From positions 21,698,370 to 21,762,369 of the forward strand of contig NC_045140.1 of NCBI RefSeq assembly GCF_008831285.2: 64,000 nt of DNA. The letters are read 5' to 3'. Source of the DNA: Nymphaea colorata. Taxonomy: Eukaryota > Streptophyta > Magnoliopsida > Nymphaeales > Nymphaeaceae. A program made the position numbers and the translations under genes. Below are positions 14,037 through 25,343 of this stretch, in pieces. Position 1 is the stretch's first letter; every line of letters begins with the position of its first letter. Below the pieces are notes generated by a model that saw nothing but the letters and a program-made list of their open reading frames with translations, had not been told where the DNA came from and searched no databases.

Positions 14037-14940
14037 AGGCATACTTCTTAATTATTTGAAGTAACTACTTTAATAAACTGTGATTAATTGCATGTTTTTG
14101 TCCATAATTATCGAGCTGCTTATAATCATTGAGCTACTTTTTATTTTTCTCGTTTTTATTTAACCATGTCTTGTAATTGCATGAACTTTTATGGGCCTGC
14201 CATGTGCCCAGCAATTTCAATAATGGGTCCACAAAGTGTTGTGCCCTCCACGGACCCATCGAGCATTACTCTCATGATCCTACATGATTGATTGAACCTT
14301 TTTGCTCATAATTCGCACAATAAATGGAGACGAACGAAGGGCTGGGCCACATGGGCCTCAAGAGCTTGACCTATGCTAGGTAGGTCCGGACTGACTCGGG
14401 CTGCCTGCTTAAGCAAACTGTGAACCGGTCAGGTGCGGCTATACATTTTCAACTAATTGATTATTTGCTAATTGCGCCCAAATCCACTTTTAGTTTTGAA
14501 CGAAGGATCGATGATTTAACTAATTACCTCGCACTTGAAATCTAATATTGATCAATTACGCAACCCAAATCATCCCGAGCCGAACCTAAACGTGATTATT
14601 GCTTTTGTTAATTTAATTTTTGATTTCAGTCCAAAGATGTCATTAGGTCAGGTCACCTGATTGTTGACCTGAGCTTAATTCTGACTAGGGTTTGGGAAAA
14701 GAAAATAGGATCCAGTTATTAATTGGATTTGAGCTTTTTGGTGAGTCGAACAAGTATTTCATTCTACCACTCGATTAAGAGCGGGCCATCCCCATCGGAA
14801 TCGGATTTGAATTTGAGCATGCATTTTTGTATGTGAATCTTAATCCGAGTTCAACCCAACTATTAGACTTATCCCATATGGATATTAATATGAGTAAAAA
14901 CCTGTTTGGTACCATATGTGCTTATTTGCAATGGTGTGAT

Positions 14941-15415
14941 TAGGGGTGAACAACGAGTCGAGCTACTCGGGCTCAACTTGTTAAAGCTCGGCTCCTGAAC
15001 GAGTTCGAGCCAAGTCGTTTGCTTAACGAGTCGACTCATTCAAATAATCGAGTTGAACTCAAGTTCACTGGCTCAAACTGTTAACTTGGGTCGAAAATGA
15101 TGTGCAGCGATTTTTTAAATATCTGGCTCATTTTTTTAATAAAAAAACTGGTATATTGACGTTAATTAATTATGTAAGTTTTTGCAAAAGCTCATTCAAG
15201 TTTGTCGAGCCTTAATCGAGTCGAGCTCGATTTATGGCAAAGTAATAGTCCATAGTTTGTCGATCCTTAATCGAGTCGAGCTCGAGATCAACACGTAATT
15301 GCCAAGTTGAGCTCAAGCCGCTTTCGTCGAGCTATTCTTGAGCTCGAGGTTTTATTAGTCGAGCTGAGCTCGAGCTAGCTGAACTCAGCTTTGACTCGGC
15401 GTGTGTTCACCCCTA
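14941..15415. mobile_element. MITE-like element with TAGGGGTGAACA termini
   Basis: The left end taggggtgaaca and the right end tgttcaccccta are perfect 12-bp inverted repeats bounding 475 bp. The interior is dense in tcgagctcg and gagctcgag words; cttaatcgagtcgagctcga occurs twice (about 15210 and 15267). There is no coding capacity. Flanking 9-mers (atggtgtga left, atgcgatga right) agree at 6 of 9 positions, which may be a decayed target duplication but is weak. Size and TIRs fit a non-autonomous DNA transposon; I cannot name the superfamily. Confidence 0.7.
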
Positions 15416-17877
15416 GATGCGATGAATCTTGTTCGAGGATGTTCAAATCCTAACCAGTCCCCTGTCATGGTTTTGTCAAGCAGTCTTGTCACTCATCTTC
15501 TTTTTCCCAGTTTGCATGGCAAAACCATGTCCAATTTGTCGCTTGCTCGGCAGCATAAAACCATGAGACTAGAAATTCACCTTTGGAGCCTATGCCTACT
15601 TTAGCTGTTACAAGGAAGGGGTTCGAAGTCTTCGGACCGGGAATTGACTTCATATTAGCCGTTAACCCAACCAGCTACGTCAAGCCTCTTGAGACAAATA
15701 GAATAAGGTGAAAGAAAACTTAGACTTTAATCCTTTTACTACTTGGACTATGACGCTTTTTTTCATGTCAAAGTGACCCTTACTCCTAAATGTTTCCTAA
15801 TCATGTTTTAGACATGATTTATTGGAGATAACTCCATACATTAGAGGTCGAGTCGCTATCAATAGAAAATGACCAATCTCTCAAATCAGATTTAATCCGA
15901 TTGCCAGACTCATAAGAACCAGCAATGAGACGATTCTAACTTTAATTTGAAGAAATCGTGCGACTCTTTAACTCCAATTTGACTTGAAAGTTAAATATTT
16001 TTTGGCGAGGAAAAGTGGTTCATATACTCTTTTGTGAATGAATATACTTTAAATTGAAAAGTTTTTTTTCAAAAAAAAAAAAGGTAAAAAATTGTGGAAG
16101 TGGTAACTGATGGACGAATCGCCCCATATGCATCGGCTGATATCAGTGCTTTTTTATATATATATAAATAAATGTAATAATATACAAATATATTATTTCT
16201 TGACTCAGGTTGGCCCAATATCGTCGGTGTCATTTTGGCGCCATTGGTGTGAAGGACTCGATGTCTTCGTTTGCGTGTTCACTTGTGTCACCTACGACAA
16301 AGTTCCAAACTCGGCATTAAAAAAGATTTCTTCTTATGTCTGTTTGGTAGTTGCAAAAATATCTATCTTTCTCCACTTTATGGTAGGAAAAAAAAGGAAA
16401 AAACTTGCAATATGAGAGGCTTTGGATTGAATATCCGGGAATCTCTAGATTTCAGAATTCATGGCAAAATGGATAGCAAAGAAGACGAAAAACTGTTTAT
16501 AAAGCAAACAAGCGACAATTTCGTGTAACATCATCACTGTGCTTTGATGCTGTTAGACCAAAAAAATTGCTCAAACAAAAAAAGTTTTTGGGAGCTAAAC
16601 AGCCTTTATTTATCCGAGAGTTTTATATTGGAGAGACCGTAAAAGATAGTTCGAGCGGTTTTTTTAATATTAAAGAATGAACATATGAAGATTTTAATAG
16701 GAACAAGAGGTTGGATTGAAACTTCAGATCTCACATTCTACTCACCAAGAACATGTAAAAACTTACTTTTATAACAAATTGCACCAAATTTTTAATCAAT
16801 AGACAACTAAAAAAAGATCACATAGTCATAGTGAGTGTTACCAAAGAAGAGTTACTTTGTTGCAAAGGATTCTGTCGAGCTTCAAGTTGAGTTCTCTCCA
16901 CATGAGGAAGCCAAAAGGGTTGAGAATGTGGATTTGAAGATTAGGACTAAATCCATACAAGGATCCAATCCACTTGCGGCCCGTTGGTTCGGATACCAGC
17001 AATTCTGTGCACTCCAAAACCATCTTCTCCCCTCCATTTGAGAGGGAGAGGAGGAGAGAGAGAGAGGGGAAAGAAAACATTTCTTTATTTAAACCTTCCG
17101 GACAGATGCTTTAATGGAGGGACCTAAATTGTCGCCCACCACCCATTTGGAATTACTCGTTTTGCTCATAATAATTGCGTTTTTAACCCCCTCTTTAATT
17201 AATCCCACACCCAGAGAGAGAGCGATGAGAGTCCCTCTCTCCTCACCTTCACCTTCTAAATTTGGGTCCTATTCCCTTCCACCCGGTTCTCCTCCGTTTC
17301 ATCTTTAGTCATGGCCGAAGACTAGAGGTTCTGCTCTCTCATCTCCTTTCGTTTCTGATCGGGTGTCCTGTTTTGGTTTCTCTTTGCGGCAAAAATTTGT
17401 CTGAGAAGCAAAAAGTTTTGTTGGTTTCTGTATATTCTTGGTTTACTTCTCCTGTTTCTGCATCTTCCTTGCTTGTGTTGGGTTTTCCAATTGTGGGTAG
17501 TTTTGCTTTTGTGGAATTTTTGATCCTCTTCTGTGTTTGGTTTGAGTAATCTGAATATTAGGTGGATTCTTTGTTTTCTGAAGCGTGGAGCAAGTTGGGA
17601 GGGTTGCCTTTTTTGGGGGGGTGTGGCCTGCGTTTGTCTTCAGGTGTTTTTGCAGGGATGACTTTCTGGTCTCTGTGAGGAGTTAAGCTTTGGGCGTTTG
17701 GGATTGTTGGGAATTTGAAGATCATTTGGTTTGTGTGATTCGGATAGAGGATAAGGAACAGAGAACTGAGGGGAGAGGTATTCACTTTTTTGTTTTTTTT
17801 TTTTTTTTGGGAGATCGGGCTCTTCGGATAGTTGGTTCTGTTGCTTGAGAAATTGGTACGAGGGTCTTTTTGCATCG
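15416..17877. other. Spacer and probable promoter of the SKIP35-like gene
   Basis: No gene supported in the first 1.5 kb. From about 17040 the sequence becomes CT/GA-rich (gagaggagagagagag near 17050, agagagagcgatgag near 17215, CT-rich to 17345), and from 17400 to 17877 it is T- and G-rich with a poly-T run near 17790-17807, as expected for promoter and 5' leader of the gene starting at 17878. No clear TATA box was found. Confidence 0.5.
16927..17037 (+). repeat. 111-bp dispersed duplicate, copy B
   Basis: Second copy of the segment at 12441-12551, same orientation, about 840 bp upstream of the SKIP35-like start codon. Immediately downstream is a GA-rich tract that copy A lacks. Confidence 0.85.
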
Positions 17878-20800
17878 ATGGAGGAAGATGGTGTGCGAAA
17901 TTTCTCGATGGCATCGCTTTCTGGCTCGATGAAGCGGCCTTCTGGCTCGACGAAGCGGCCCTCTGGTTCGAGTGTTCGCGGTAGGGCAGAGGGTAAGCCC
18001 AACCGTTGTCTGAGTCCTGATGTTGGTAGCGAGAATTCTGCGTTGGGCTGTCTGAGTAGCGGGACCATGCCGGCTTTGGAAAGAGGAGTGAATTCGGAGA
18101 TGGGTATTAAGGATGGGATTAAAATGAGCAGGGTTGACTGGATCGAGTTGGGAAGAAGGTTTCAGAATGCCGTTAGCTCTCACGATTGGCTTCTAGCAGA
18201 GAGACTGATCCCGTGCGCCGACAGGCAGCGGCTGAATGATGCATTGTGTATTGCATTAGATTCGATTTGGTTCCTTCAGACAGAATCTGATTTGGAGGGT
18301 GTCACCGGATTGATTCACGAGCTCATCTCTTGTGGGGCTAATGACTTCACTCGGGCTGTTCTTAGAACTTCATTTCTTGCCTCTTGCGTATCCGTGTGCA
18401 GATCGCGTGTGATGAGCTTGACAGACACGGTCAATGTTATGGCCCAGAGGTATGTTTTTGATGTCTTCATTATTCTCTCCTTTTTTATGATCTCCAAGTG
18501 TTTCTCGCGCTCCATGTTTATTTTTCCAGTTTGAAGGTTACGCATGTGAAGAACAGCAGATTTCTGCAAAGTGAGCGCACCAATCCACTAAATGCGACAA
18601 AATGTCGATCTTTAATTTTCATGGAATTCTTTGTACTGCACGGCAATGTTTTCTATTGGGTTCACATTCTATTGCTGTTTCAATCGCGTCTATGTTTTAC
18701 ATTGACAATCTACACGCAGTGATCAGACCTCGCCTGAATAATGGCAGTTTAATATCTCATAGATTATAATCGAATAATTCTCCTGTGTATGATTTTTTTT
18801 TTTTTTGGTGACATAAAATTATGTGGTCATTGTTCTATCACTGAAGTTGCCTTTCTTGACTATACGCATACTTCACTGCATTCCCCTTAGTTTGACTTGT
18901 ATGCCTGCTTGCTACTGTAGTTTCCTTACTCAGAAAAGCACGTTACAAAAAACTTTGCTTCATAGAAGTAACTGTTGCACTTCTGAATTGAAGAAGTATT
19001 AAAAAATATCTTGAAAGTAAGAAGTTTCAGCTTCCACTTAAGGAATTTGTCTCCATTTAGATATTTGCTTCCTTCTCAGGCTTAGATTTGTACCTTCTGT
19101 GAATTTTAAAAATTGTTGCTTCGACTCACCAGTAGTTGTGCATTTCAGAATAAAAAAAAATAAAGCTATGTCTACTTATAAGTTATCGCTTCCAATTTCT
19201 CATATTTCACGCCATCATTGATGGTGCATTTGGGAAGAGAAAGACAGCTGAATAACAGATGCCTATGTTCGTGAGGACACACAACTAGCAATCTCTTATT
19301 TTCCAAGGTTAGGTAAATTATTTGACTCAGTGGTCATTTTGGTTGATTGTACATGTGCAGATGATGCAACCATATCCAGAATCTCCAGGCCCAGCCACAT
19401 GTGGATTTTTGTCTTTGATTTGTCTTTCTATTTTCTTCTATAGTTTATTCTGCATGCAATCTGCAAGCATGAAATTTCTATTTAACTGGTAGCATGTTCA
19501 CCAGTTTCATTGGTTTCTGTCCAGCTCATTTATATTAAAGGAAAATTTGATCGCCCAAAGAGATTTTTACTTCTTTTACTACTTGTACATCCTCTAGGTG
19601 TGTTAGTTAGTTCAACAACTTCTTTGCTCCTACAGAAATTCAGAATTATCTCAAGTAACATCGACCGTGAATTTTTTTTTCCTTCAAGGGATATAATTAT
19701 TTTATGGACGCTTAGATATTTTAAAGTGCCATGCTATTGAATTGCATATATGAGAAGATTTCTATTGTACTATTCTCCTTCTAAATCTTACTGCAATTTT
19801 TGAACATCAGGCTGGGCGAACGTCTTGAAGAATGTAATAGTGATGAGATTTTGAAAGCTGAAAGTGCTGCCAAAGTTCAGAAATTCACAGAATGGGCTCT
19901 GAAATGTATTAGCTTCCATTCCCGCAATTGTGGAAACAAAAACAGATTACAACATGGATCAGCTATTGAAATTCAGCTGCAGCTGTCAGCGTTCAAATCA
20001 TTTTTAGATATGGCTGGCGATCAACTGACAGGAAAAGATTTTGCTGAGGCCTTTGATGCTGCATGCTTTCCCCTTACTCTTTTCTCTAGTGCTATTGATC
20101 CATGTTGGGCTTCTGGAGTTGCATCAAGAGCTATGCACGAGTTGCTTGGATTGTTAGTGGAATGGGGTGCAGATAATGTCAACCAGTGTTTCCTTGAAGC
20201 ATCTCGTTTTGGAAGTACTGAGCTTGTTCGCATTCTGTTACAGGTAAAATCTAGATTTTTCTCATTCGTATATGTTAGTTGCAACATATTATTGATGTTT
20301 GCATTATGGCATCAAAAAAATTGTGTGCCACTGCTCTGCACATACTTTGTCAGGACAAAAGATTCTCAAAGTCTTATCTTCCTATGATCTACAAGCTTTT
20401 CTCATCTCTGCTATCTTTTCGAAGCACAGGTTTTATATTGCTTATACTTCATTACTTGTTAAGCAGTTTTGGTTTAAACAGTTAACTTGATGATTGATTG
20501 TCTTCTTTAGTTCTTTTTGGGCTTGGAATTAAGAATTTCAAGTTGGAGGAGGACAAAGGCTCAATGTGCAAGTGCTTATTTTGGCGTAAACTCATAGGTG
20601 TTGCCTACTCCCATCTTGTCCCTGGAAAAAGCGAGGAAAAAAAAAAGAGTGAAGTCTCGGAAATGCAGCAATGTCTAGTCCTAGGGTGCAGCTGGGAGCA
20701 GTCATACCCAATCCCCCATGCTTTTACTTGTGTTGGCATTAATTGAATTTGGTGAATGATTTGTTAAAAGTATGCAAGGATAGGCTAATGTCTTGTGGTG

Positions 20801-23800
20801 GTCTAAATTATCATGTTATCTGTTTATACTGATTCTTGCAATATTATACTTTGACAAGGATCATGCATCAGCTAAACTATGTTTGCTTCATATATTTGGT
20901 GTTTCTCTGCTGGCATGCTTTCCTCAGGAAGCACAATTTGAGGAGTGTTAGGTGCATGTGAGTTCTGACGTTATTACAATCAATCTGAAATGGGATGATA
21001 CATTCTTTTTTTACTTGTGAATTTTAGTTTAGGGATACTCTAGGAAAGTGGATATCTTTATAATTCTTGTTTGCTTTTCTGTGAGTTGGTTTTCATGTCT
21101 AATTGCATCCAGCCCTATGAGAGGTCAAATTTTTTTCAATCAGTTCCTCTCCATTATCTGCAAGAGTTGTTTTCTTCACAAATTTAGAAGTGCCAGTTCC
21201 TGTAGCTTTCTTGCAGGATCGACTTATATGCTTCCTTTCGTGAACAGTGTGTGACTTTTTTTCTTTTACCTCTATTGTCCTTCTTGTAGCAAATGCCAAG
21301 TTTTGAGGCTTGCTGCCATTTAGGGTCAGTATAATATCACATCATTATCTTCCAATTCTATATTCCTGTGTATTGGAAATTGCAATATTGTCAGTTCCTT
21401 TATTATAACCCAATCTTGATTGTTAGCTTGTTGATATAATTAAAAACCCCACCATCGTCCCTTATCTATAGTTCCAGATGAATTTTCTTCACCTCTGTGT
21501 GCACTTTCAGGATATTGAAGCTAGTGCTTTTTTTCATTTGGTCTTGGTCATCTTTTGAAATCATAGTAATTCCTTTCACAATCTTATTTGGCTGGTTAGC
21601 TTTCCATTGACGTTCATTCAGGAGCTTGAGCCCTTCTTGTCTCAAGTCCATGATTTGATTAGGTGATTTGATTGTTCAGGTTAGCATTGAAATGCAAGCA
21701 ATGCCTGTGTGCATGTATATTTGTGTACTTTTGCTATTAAACCCATTCACATAGCTTATGTTTTTCTTTTTTCTTTTTTTCCCATTGCATTGGCTTGTCT
21801 CCACTAGTTATATTTAAACCAGCTTTGCAATTTCTCAAGGCTTTCAGAATTTTGATGCCTGTTTTTCTTCTTAGGTTGTTTGATTGGAAGGTTTTGTTGT
21901 TGCACAGATATTGATATTCATTTTCAAGGAATTCTGGATATCGTTTAATAAAATTTAATCTACTGGCTGTTCTAACGTGATTGTCTTCATCTTTTCTTGT
22001 ATTGTGAAATTTCATACCTCTGTTCTCTCATCCCAAAGCTTATATCTGCATTTAGAAGTTTTTTTTCTTAGGTAACTATCTCAAATAGTCTGCCCTGCAC
22101 TTTCAGATAGCTCAGCAGAATAGCCTGGATATCGATGTAGACCTTGCTTTGGGATTTGCATCTCATTTCTGCAAGATGAGCACAATGGAATGTTTGGTAG
22201 AGGAGGGGCATGCCTCTGCATTCTTGGGGCCTCTAATGAGAGCAGCAGAAAGAGGATGCATGCAGGTTGTTAGTTGGTTTGTTGAAAAAGGTTGCCGAGA
22301 TATGGAGCTTTGTCTTGCCCTCACTGCTGCTACATCCAGCTGCCAAATAGAAGTTGCTGACTATCTACTGCAGCATGTTCCTCATAATATGTTGTCCACT
22401 CTTGGCATAGAGATCATAAAGGCAGCTGGAGAACGCAGCTGCAACTCTTTAGCAGGTGTGGCATTTCTCATGCAATCTAATTTCTTGAAGACTGCTGAGG
22501 CAACATATGAAGTGGCAGACCGCATTGTCAGATCTGATGATGAGGGTGTTACACCCGAGTTGAGAACTTTTCTGTCCAAAATGTGGACCAAGGATGCATA
22601 TCATCAGGGCAGGAAATTTGCTGAAGATCACTATTTGAATGTTGCGAGGATTATCATGAAGGGGACATCACCAGTTCGGCTTCTGCAGTTGCCTTTGGAA
22701 CTCCAGGTAAACTTCAGTCCTTGGTTCAGATAAGTTCTTGCTGGGTTAGTTTATCTCTTTCAAAGATCAAATTGTTTCTACAGCACCTGCAGTGAAGACT
22801 CCCCCTTAAGGGGGTATTTTCAGAACTGTGCTTGTCCTTCTGCGATTATTTCAGTTTGCTCGGAAGTCAGGCCATTAATTCCTCGCTTTAATTCCATTGT
22901 CAAAATTTAGCAAAGTTTGTTTATAGGATGTTGTCACCTTTGAGTTCTGCGGCTTTTTCCTATTTGCTGGATCAAACTTTCTAATCCATCATTTCTATTT
23001 GCTACGGTTTGCTATGCGTTTGCCACAACAGACTTCTGTGAGTTCATTTCCATCCCTCTTATACGCATTTCATGTGTGCAGTTTGAGGCATGAGCTGGTC
23101 CAAATTCCTCTTTATGAATTATGACGTATGTAGTGGCCGTTTGAAAGCCTCACCATCATCACGTAGGTTTTCTCACCTTCACCGTGGAGGCTGTCTGGCT
23201 GGACTAAGACACCACAGTTTGAATCTGTAACGGTGGGTCAAAACGAGACCCAAACTTATCTATGCTGGCAGACTTCCCCTTCGGCCACCAATTTAGCTTT
23301 CTACACCATTTCAGCATTTGGAAGTGGTGGTTCTTGCTGAGTCTACCATTTGAATTCTTCCTCAGGGTTCCATTCTCAGTAAATTCGCTCCGCTTGCAAC
23401 ATAAACTTTATTTTGAAGCTGTGATGACTCCCTAGTCGTTGGAAACTGTCCTTAGTTTGATTATCCAGTTCTGTAAATGAACCGAGCTTGTCAGTACTGA
23501 ATAGTTTTGTGTTGACAGTTTTTCTTTCATGTTCTATGCCAGTAATAAACCACTTTGGCCCTTTTTGTCTGACATAGGAGGTGTCTTGCAGGTGGGTATT
23601 GCGTATTATCCACTCTACAGTGAATGTATAGAAGTTCGAGGGCAGCTGCTGCCACAGTGGTTGAGGGGTCAGCTTGTGGAGGCTGTGTGGAGGCTTGGGA
23701 ATGGAAGCATCGATGAGATCACTAGCCGCTCAAAACAGGATTTGGTTGCGAATCTGGAGCGACATTTGCCGTCATTCTTGATTCGCACTGGTTCATCTGC

Positions 23801-23810
23801 ACTGATGTAA
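17878..23810 (+). CDS. SKIP35: Ankyrin-repeat protein, SKIP35 type (SKP1-interacting partner 35)
   Basis: Four exons, 17878-18449, 19811-20243, 22107-22706 and 23592-23810, join in phase to a 607-aa protein. The start is the first in-frame ATG (MEEDGVRNFS). Recognition rests on colinear blocks that I associate with plant SKIP35: ELGRRFQNAVSSHDW, RTSFLASCVSVCRSR, KVQKFTEWALKCISFHSR, FDAACFPLTLFSSAIDP, NQCFLEASRFGSTELVRILL, LGPLMRAAERGCMQVV and CLALTAATSSCQIEVADYLL. Residues 1-75 are low-complexity Ser/Gly/Arg-rich with two KRPSGS repeats. The ankyrin-like helical repeats lie mainly in residues 310-450. Family knowledge: SKIP35 was named from interaction with the SKP1-like adaptor of SCF ubiquitin ligases; no F-box is visible here. 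All introns are GT-AG. It is convergent with the thioredoxin-like gene; an AATAAA at 24111-24116 could serve polyadenylation. Confidence 0.93.
18450..19810. other. SKIP35-like intron 1
   Basis: A T-rich 1.36-kb GT-AG intron between the exon ending VMAQ and the exon starting LGERLEECN. The AGG codon is split 2+1. Nothing else recognisable. Confidence 0.85.
20244..22106. other. SKIP35-like intron 2
   Basis: A T-rich 1.86-kb intron separating the VRILLQ exon from the IAQQNSLD exon in phase 0. No inserted element recognised. Confidence 0.85.
22707..23591. other. SKIP35-like intron 3
   Basis: An 885-bp phase-0 intron between LPLELQ and VGIAYYPL. No element recognised. Confidence 0.85.
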
Positions 23811-24110
23811 ATTTTGCTGGTTGATGAAACCATTCTCTATTGCAGACCCCCCTTCCCCCCTGCTTATCTGGAGCTTTCTCTCTCTCCCCATTGTTCGGCA
23901 GGGTGGCCACGAGCTTGAGTATATCTTGTGAAAGCTCGCTCAATCTCTAGGGCACAGGCCAAGGCTTGCTAGGTATTCAGCAACCCCTTTTCCTTTTGGT
24001 TTGGCTCTATGTATGGGTGGTGAGTTTACCCGAGAATTATTTTCCATCAAACGGAGGGAAAATGCTAGACGATCTTTAGATGTATTTATGTTTAGCAATC
24101 ATAAATAATG

Positions 24111-24116
24111 AATAAA
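24111..24116 (+). promoter_or_regulatory. Possible polyadenylation signal of the SKIP35-like gene
   Basis: AATAAA about 300 bp after the stop codon, within a run of taaataatgaataaatgaa. Position and composition fit, but plant signals are loose. Confidence 0.4.
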
Positions 24117-25091
24117 TGAATAGTTTGGATATTTGCAGGCTTGAGTGAATGTCATTCTTAGTTTATCTGGATGCTTGATATTACATTCCACTCTGTTCAA
24201 TTGGGTCGGACGAGTTACTGAATCGAAAACTGGCTGACCATTTTAGACATTTGTGTGGCTTGGGCTTTGTTTGGCAGCAAATCTGTCAAGAAATTTTTTT
24301 TGTTCATGTTTATTTTGTGGGAAACCACATTGGGTATAAAGCCAGAAGGTAAAGGTTCTAGTTTGTTTCAGGGCTTGAGTGGATTTACGGTACATTCTTT
24401 CCTTACCCAAATGCCAGTACATTCTGTGATTCCGGTGTTGTGCTTGCCACCTGATTCTTTGATTCTGGTGTCATGCTTGCCTGAGGCAAAATCTGTCGTG
24501 ATTTTGCGAGTCATGGGCATTACCATATGTGGGACAGTGGGAGAATATTCCCTGGGCGATTTCCCTACGCAGAGTTTTTATGCTGACAGCATTGTGAAAC
24601 TATTCAAAGTGAACCACTCTTAAGTTGCCAAAGTTTCATCTATCTCGCTGGACAATTGGACTAAGACCCTGTGGTAGTGATTTGCTCAACCTTAGTTTGA
24701 GCACACTTAGCTAATCAAGTCGGGCCCACGAGATATAAGTAACATAGGATCCTGAATTAGGTTTAGTCTTTTTCATTTACGGACCCAACCCGACTTGAGT
24801 TTCATTTGCAATAAGAAATTTATTTTCAGTTAATTGAAGATTGCGTTTGGCCTAGTTTCTGCATATGAACTAAAAGCCTATTCCTGCTTCAGCCAGGTCA
24901 CCGTGGACAACGAGCACCTAAACGTCAGACGTTTATTAAACCTGGCTCAGTGAAACCCATACTTGTCCATGAGAAGACCTTGGCTCAAATAAATCAGTCA
25001 TAAGCAAGGAGTAGCTATAACAACGGACAACACAATAACATTCAATAAAAATTTACTTTCAATATCCCATCATGGGACCTTGAGTAAATGT

Positions 25092-25141
25092 ACACAAGGG
25101 TACAGTTCCAAACCTGACACAAGGGTACAGTTCCAAACCTG
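25092..25141. repeat. Perfect 25-bp tandem duplication
   Basis: Two identical adjacent copies of a 25-base unit beginning acacaagggtacagttcc. They lie about 200 bp downstream of the minus-strand thioredoxin-like stop codon, probably in its 3' untranslated region. Confidence 0.9.
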
Positions 25142-25343
25142 TTCGAAAGACCAAATAATTTGGAGTGCACAAGGACGTCTGAGACAAAAAACTCTTCTTT
25201 AATCCCCAGGGCTAGTGGCACCATGTACGGACGTATAATAAGCCAGGTTTCCTTACAATCTTCCACGAACCAATGCCATTATGCCAGGCATAAGCCAGGT
25301 TTACTTACAAAAGATAGTCTTTGTCTTCAAATCAAACTATGGG

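Larger units (their letters stand above)
23811..25343. other. Convergent 3' spacer
   Basis: This lies between the stop codons of the SKIP35-like and thioredoxin-like genes and should contain both 3' untranslated regions. A possible plus-strand AATAAA signal lies at 24111-24116. A perfect 25-bp tandem duplication lies at 25092-25141. No gene is supported. Confidence 0.6.

Noticed and set aside
16835-17041. A frame with protein-like composition spanning the duplicated 111-bp segment
   Set aside because: The second copy of the duplicated segment is not open in the same way and no family is recognised, so it is better explained as a repeat.
17845-17877. Upstream start for the SKIP35-like protein
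   Set aside because: The codon at 17845 is TTG; the first in-frame ATG is 17878.
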